Source: Cohnella lupini
GTDB taxonomy: Bacteria > Bacillota > Bacilli > Paenibacillales > Paenibacillaceae
Assembly (NCBI RefSeq): GCF_003386205.1
Contig: NZ_QRDY01000005.1
Location: forward strand, 1-64,000
Direction of reading: 5' to 3'
Length of the DNA stretch: 64,000 nt
Below the pieces are notes generated by a model, which worked only from the letters and a program-made list of their open reading frames with translations, was not told where the DNA came from and did no database searches. Positions 61,876-64,000 of this stretch are shown piece by piece (the first letter of the stretch is position 1; each line of letters opens with the position of its first letter). A program made the position numbers and the translations under genes.

Positions 61876-62551
61876 CCCCCCACACCGTCGTGATCAGCTT
61901 GCGGCCCATCTCTTGCTCCAACTTGTCCCTTAGCTTGCTGATATGAACCATGACCGTATTGTTCGACTCAAAATACTTCTCCTTCCACACTTGCTGGAAA
62001 ATATCCTCCGCGCTGAATACTCTGCCGGGGTTGCTCGCAAGCAAATGAAGGATGCCGAATTCCGTCGAAGTCAGATGAACCTGACGACCGTTCACTTCAG
62101 CGGAATGAGTCGCTTTATTGATCGTCAGCTCGTTGATCTTGAGCAAGCCTTCCTCCTCCGGCGTAGCTGTTGCTTGCTGTCCGTATTGATAAGCGCGCCT
62201 TAAGAGCGTCTTAACTCGCACTACCAGCTCCAAAGGGTTGAACGGCTTGACGACGTAATCGTCTGCGCCAGTCATAAGACCGAGGATTTTGTCCATGTCT
62301 TCCGCTTTGGCGCTGACCATGAGAATAGGAATCGCGGCCGTTTCGCGAATGCGCCGACACACTTCCAGTCCGTCCATCTTCGGCATCATGACGTCGAGCA
62401 CGACGAGGTGGTACGCCTGTCCCGCGATCTTGTCCATCGCTTCTTCCCCGTCATGCGCTTGAGAGGTCTCGAAGCCTTCGTTCCGCAAATAAATATCGAT
62501 CAGATTGGCGATTTCACGGTCATCGTCAACGATGAGAATGGATTTGGACAT
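61853..62551 (-). CDS. OmpR/PhoB-family response regulator
   Basis: A 232-residue regulator. The receiver domain has ILIVDDDREI, the phospho-Asp in LVVLDVMMPKMDG, and VKPFNPLELVVRV. The C-terminal winged helix reads VHLTSTEFGILHLLASNPGRVFS...NTVMVHISKLRDKL...TVWGVGYKI. AAAGGAGC precedes the ATG. It is the first gene of a three-gene operon with the kinase and the DD-carboxypeptidase, so wall-peptide trimming is likely under its control (inference). Confidence 0.93.
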   Translation of the reverse strand: MSKSILIVDDDREIANLIDIYLRNEGFETSQAHDGEEAMDKIAGQAYHLVVLDVMMPKMDGLEVCRRIRETAAIPILMVSAKAEDMDKILGLMTGADDYVVKPFNPLELVVRVKTLLRRAYQYGQQATATPEEEGLLKINELTINKATHSAEVNGRQVHLTSTEFGILHLLASNPGRVFSAEDIFQQVWKEKYFESNNTVMVHISKLRDKLEQEMGRKLITTVWGVGYKIEA

Positions 62552-62720
62552 TCTTATTTATGCTCCTTTGCAAGGAAAAAATCATTGAGCTTTACGGTTT
62601 ATCTTACCCACTATACCGCAACATTCCCTCTCTTGTCCGTAGAGCTTACAAGGTTTTACACTTCTTAAGAAAGCTTTAAGGTTTACTTTAGAATTACGGA
62701 AATTTTCGCCGAAGGCAAAA

Positions 62721-62776
62721 GAAAAACCGCTTGTCCAACCCGCCGACAAAGACGGACTTGGGACAAGCGGAAGCGA
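62721..62776 (-). terminator. Terminator of the parvulin gene
   Basis: CCGCTTGTCC (from 62727) pairs with GGACAAGCGG (to 62770) and is followed on the minus strand by TTTTTC. It also isolates the next operon from read-through. Confidence 0.88.
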
Positions 62777-62799
62777 TAACTGATAACTCTAACAAACGA

Positions 62800-63981
62800 T
62801 TACTGCGCTGCAGGAGACGCTTCCGGAGATGCTGGCGGCGTTGCCGACGCAGCCGGTTCCGGTTCCTTGACCAACAGGTTTTCGTAATTTCTGTCGGTTT
62901 TCATTTTTTCGATCCAAGCTTGACCTTCCGTAGCGAACTTCTCGCTGAAGTACGTGCTCGAGACTAAATCTTTCACTTCGTCATAGGCAGGAACGACAGC
63001 TGGCTTGATATCCGTAACCTTGATGATATGGAAGCCGCTTTCCGCTTCTACTACGCCGCTCATTTCGCCTTTAGCTAATGCGAACGCTGCCGTTTCGAAG
63101 CCTTCGTTCATCATGCCCGGCTTAAAGAAATCGAGATCCCCGCCCTTGTCCTTAGATCCTGGATCCTGGGATTTCTCCTTGGCAAGCGTCGCGAAATCCT
63201 TGCCGGCCTTTAATTCGGCCAAGACGGCTTCCGCTTCTTCTTTAGTCGGAAGCAGAATGTGGGATGCTCTGACTTCTTTCGGAGTCGTCGCGAACGTCGT
63301 TTCTTTGTTTTTCTCGAAGTAAGCTTTCAAGTCATCCTCCGATGCCGGATGTTGCTTCTCGAACAACTTCTTGTATTTAAGCTGCGGCTTCACTTGCTTT
63401 TCCTTGAAGTCCGCCAAAGTCATGCCGGATTGTTGCAGAGCGGCTTCGAGATCAGCGTCCGTAGCCATTCCGTATTGCTTCATGAGGGCCTTGATCTCAA
63501 GCTGAACGTCCGCATCCGTGACGACAACTCCCGCCTTCTCGGATTCGGTATCGATCAATTGTTGCTCGGCCGTGCTGTCAACCAAAGCAGTTAATTGCTC
63601 GTCGCCCATTTGCTTGACGACCGAATCGTACAAATCGGATTTCTTGATCGTGATTCCGTCCATCTTTCCTACGACTTCGTTCATGTTTCCGCCGGACGGG
63701 TTTCTCACCAGTACGAAAACCAAAGCCGCTACGGCAATGACCGTAATCACCCATGGCACGAAATTGGCCGAAGCTTTCTTCTCCGGAGCCGCAGGTGCCG
63801 TCGGCGTAACCGAAGTCACGGCTTGTCCAGGCACGTCTTCAACGATAGTTCCCTCGTTTTTCTCTAGTTCGATCCCCTCTTGCTCATGATCGACGACAAC
63901 TTCCTTTTCCAACTCGTTCTCGATTTCTTGGTTCGTAACCCCATTCTTATCATTCAGTTCATTCTCGTTACGCTCGCTCAT
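62800..63981 (-). CDS. Membrane-anchored peptidyl-prolyl isomerase (PrsA/SurA-like)
   Basis: A 393-residue foldase for exported proteins. The first ~75 residues are an acidic cytoplasmic tail, then comes one membrane helix (FVPWVITVIAVAALVFVLV). A SurA-N-like chaperone domain follows (~100-225), then a parvulin domain: VRASHILLPTKEEAE, GKDFATLAKEKSQDPGSKDKGG, LAKGEMSGVVEAESGFHIIKV. It ends in an Ala/Pro-rich tail. Unlike PrsA, which is a lipoprotein, this one is anchored by a helix. The start is near the right edge of the window. Confidence 0.88.
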   Translation of the reverse strand: MSERNENELNDKNGVTNQEIENELEKEVVVDHEQEGIELEKNEGTIVEDVPGQAVTSVTPTAPAAPEKKASANFVPWVITVIAVAALVFVLVRNPSGGNMNEVVGKMDGITIKKSDLYDSVVKQMGDEQLTALVDSTAEQQLIDTESEKAGVVVTDADVQLEIKALMKQYGMATDADLEAALQQSGMTLADFKEKQVKPQLKYKKLFEKQHPASEDDLKAYFEKNKETTFATTPKEVRASHILLPTKEEAEAVLAELKAGKDFATLAKEKSQDPGSKDKGGDLDFFKPGMMNEGFETAAFALAKGEMSGVVEAESGFHIIKVTDIKPAVVPAYDEVKDLVSSTYFSEKFATEGQAWIEKMKTDRNYENLLVKEPEPAASATPPASPEASPAAQ

Positions 63982-64000
63982 TTGCTTAGTTCCCCCTTCA

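Noticed and set aside
59800..62551. Vancomycin-resistance (van) gene cluster
   Set aside because: No vanH, ligase or vanX homologue is present; only the regulator-kinase-carboxypeptidase layout is similar.

Overview
This 64 kb window looks like a chromosomal segment of an endospore-forming member of the Paenibacillaceae (Paenibacillus/Cohnella-like). It carries sigF-spoIIAB-spoIIAA, spoVA genes, dacB-spmA-spmB, spoIIM and mciZ. It uses strong AGGAGG ribosome-binding sites and often starts genes with TTG or GTG. By eye the base composition is slightly GC-rich. The gene order largely follows the Bacillus subtilis core: scpA/scpB, dacB-spmA-spmB-rluB, rib operon, ppiB, lysA, spoVA, sigF operon, dacF, then punA-deoB-xerD-yqzK, fur, spoIIM and nudF. 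No rRNA, tRNA or CRISPR array was seen.

Layout: (1) 0.3-18.7 kb, minus strand: rluB, spmB, spmA, dacB, ytfJ, a DUF2953 gene, scpB, scpA, the riboflavin operon ribD-ribE-ribBA-ribH behind an FMN riboswitch, ppiB, lysA, spoVAF/AB/AA, and dacF-spoIIAA-spoIIAB-sigF with a clear sigma-H-like promoter in front of spoIIAA. (2) 18.8-35.5 kb: an accessory block lying between dacF and punA. Five minus-strand genes form an exopolysaccharide cluster (GH18-like protein, degenerate deacetylase, PilZ-containing processive glycosyltransferase, UDP-sugar dehydrogenase, tandem-deacetylase lipoprotein). Divergent to them are a class D-type sortase and a ~2,650-residue LPQTG-anchored protein with 13 SdrD-B-type repeats. 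(3) 35.6-40.1 kb: punA, deoB, xerD, yqzK and alanine dehydrogenase. (4) 40.2-49.8 kb: a subtilase without a signal peptide, an orphan REC-BTAD regulator, an OhrR-type repressor between two glutathione peroxidases, fur, spoIIM, an EndoQ-like nuclease, nudF, the small genes mciZ and prli42, an M20 peptidase and lipB. (5) 49.9-55.0 kb: the branched-chain 2-oxoacid dehydrogenase operon lpdV-bkdAA-bkdAB-bkdB. (6) 55.06-56.56 kb: a compact, AT-richer unit that is the most unusual feature here. (7) 56.6-64 kb: a DHHW/MBOAT polysaccharide-acetylation pair, yqzF, a response regulator-histidine kinase-DD-carboxypeptidase operon, and a membrane-anchored parvulin foldase.

The candidate undescribed system is 55061-56560. 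It is a full-length, uninterrupted IS1595/ISXO2-type transposase homologue. Its zinc ribbon and C-terminal fold are kept, but all three catalytic motif positions look substituted. On each side it is flanked by an array of four ~30-bp repeats, spaced about 50 bp apart and mirror-oriented, so that every repeat points its CTCAG end toward the gene. This suggests a domesticated DNA-binding protein with its own arrayed binding sites, or a transposon family with multi-site ends, rather than an ordinary IS or a CRISPR array.
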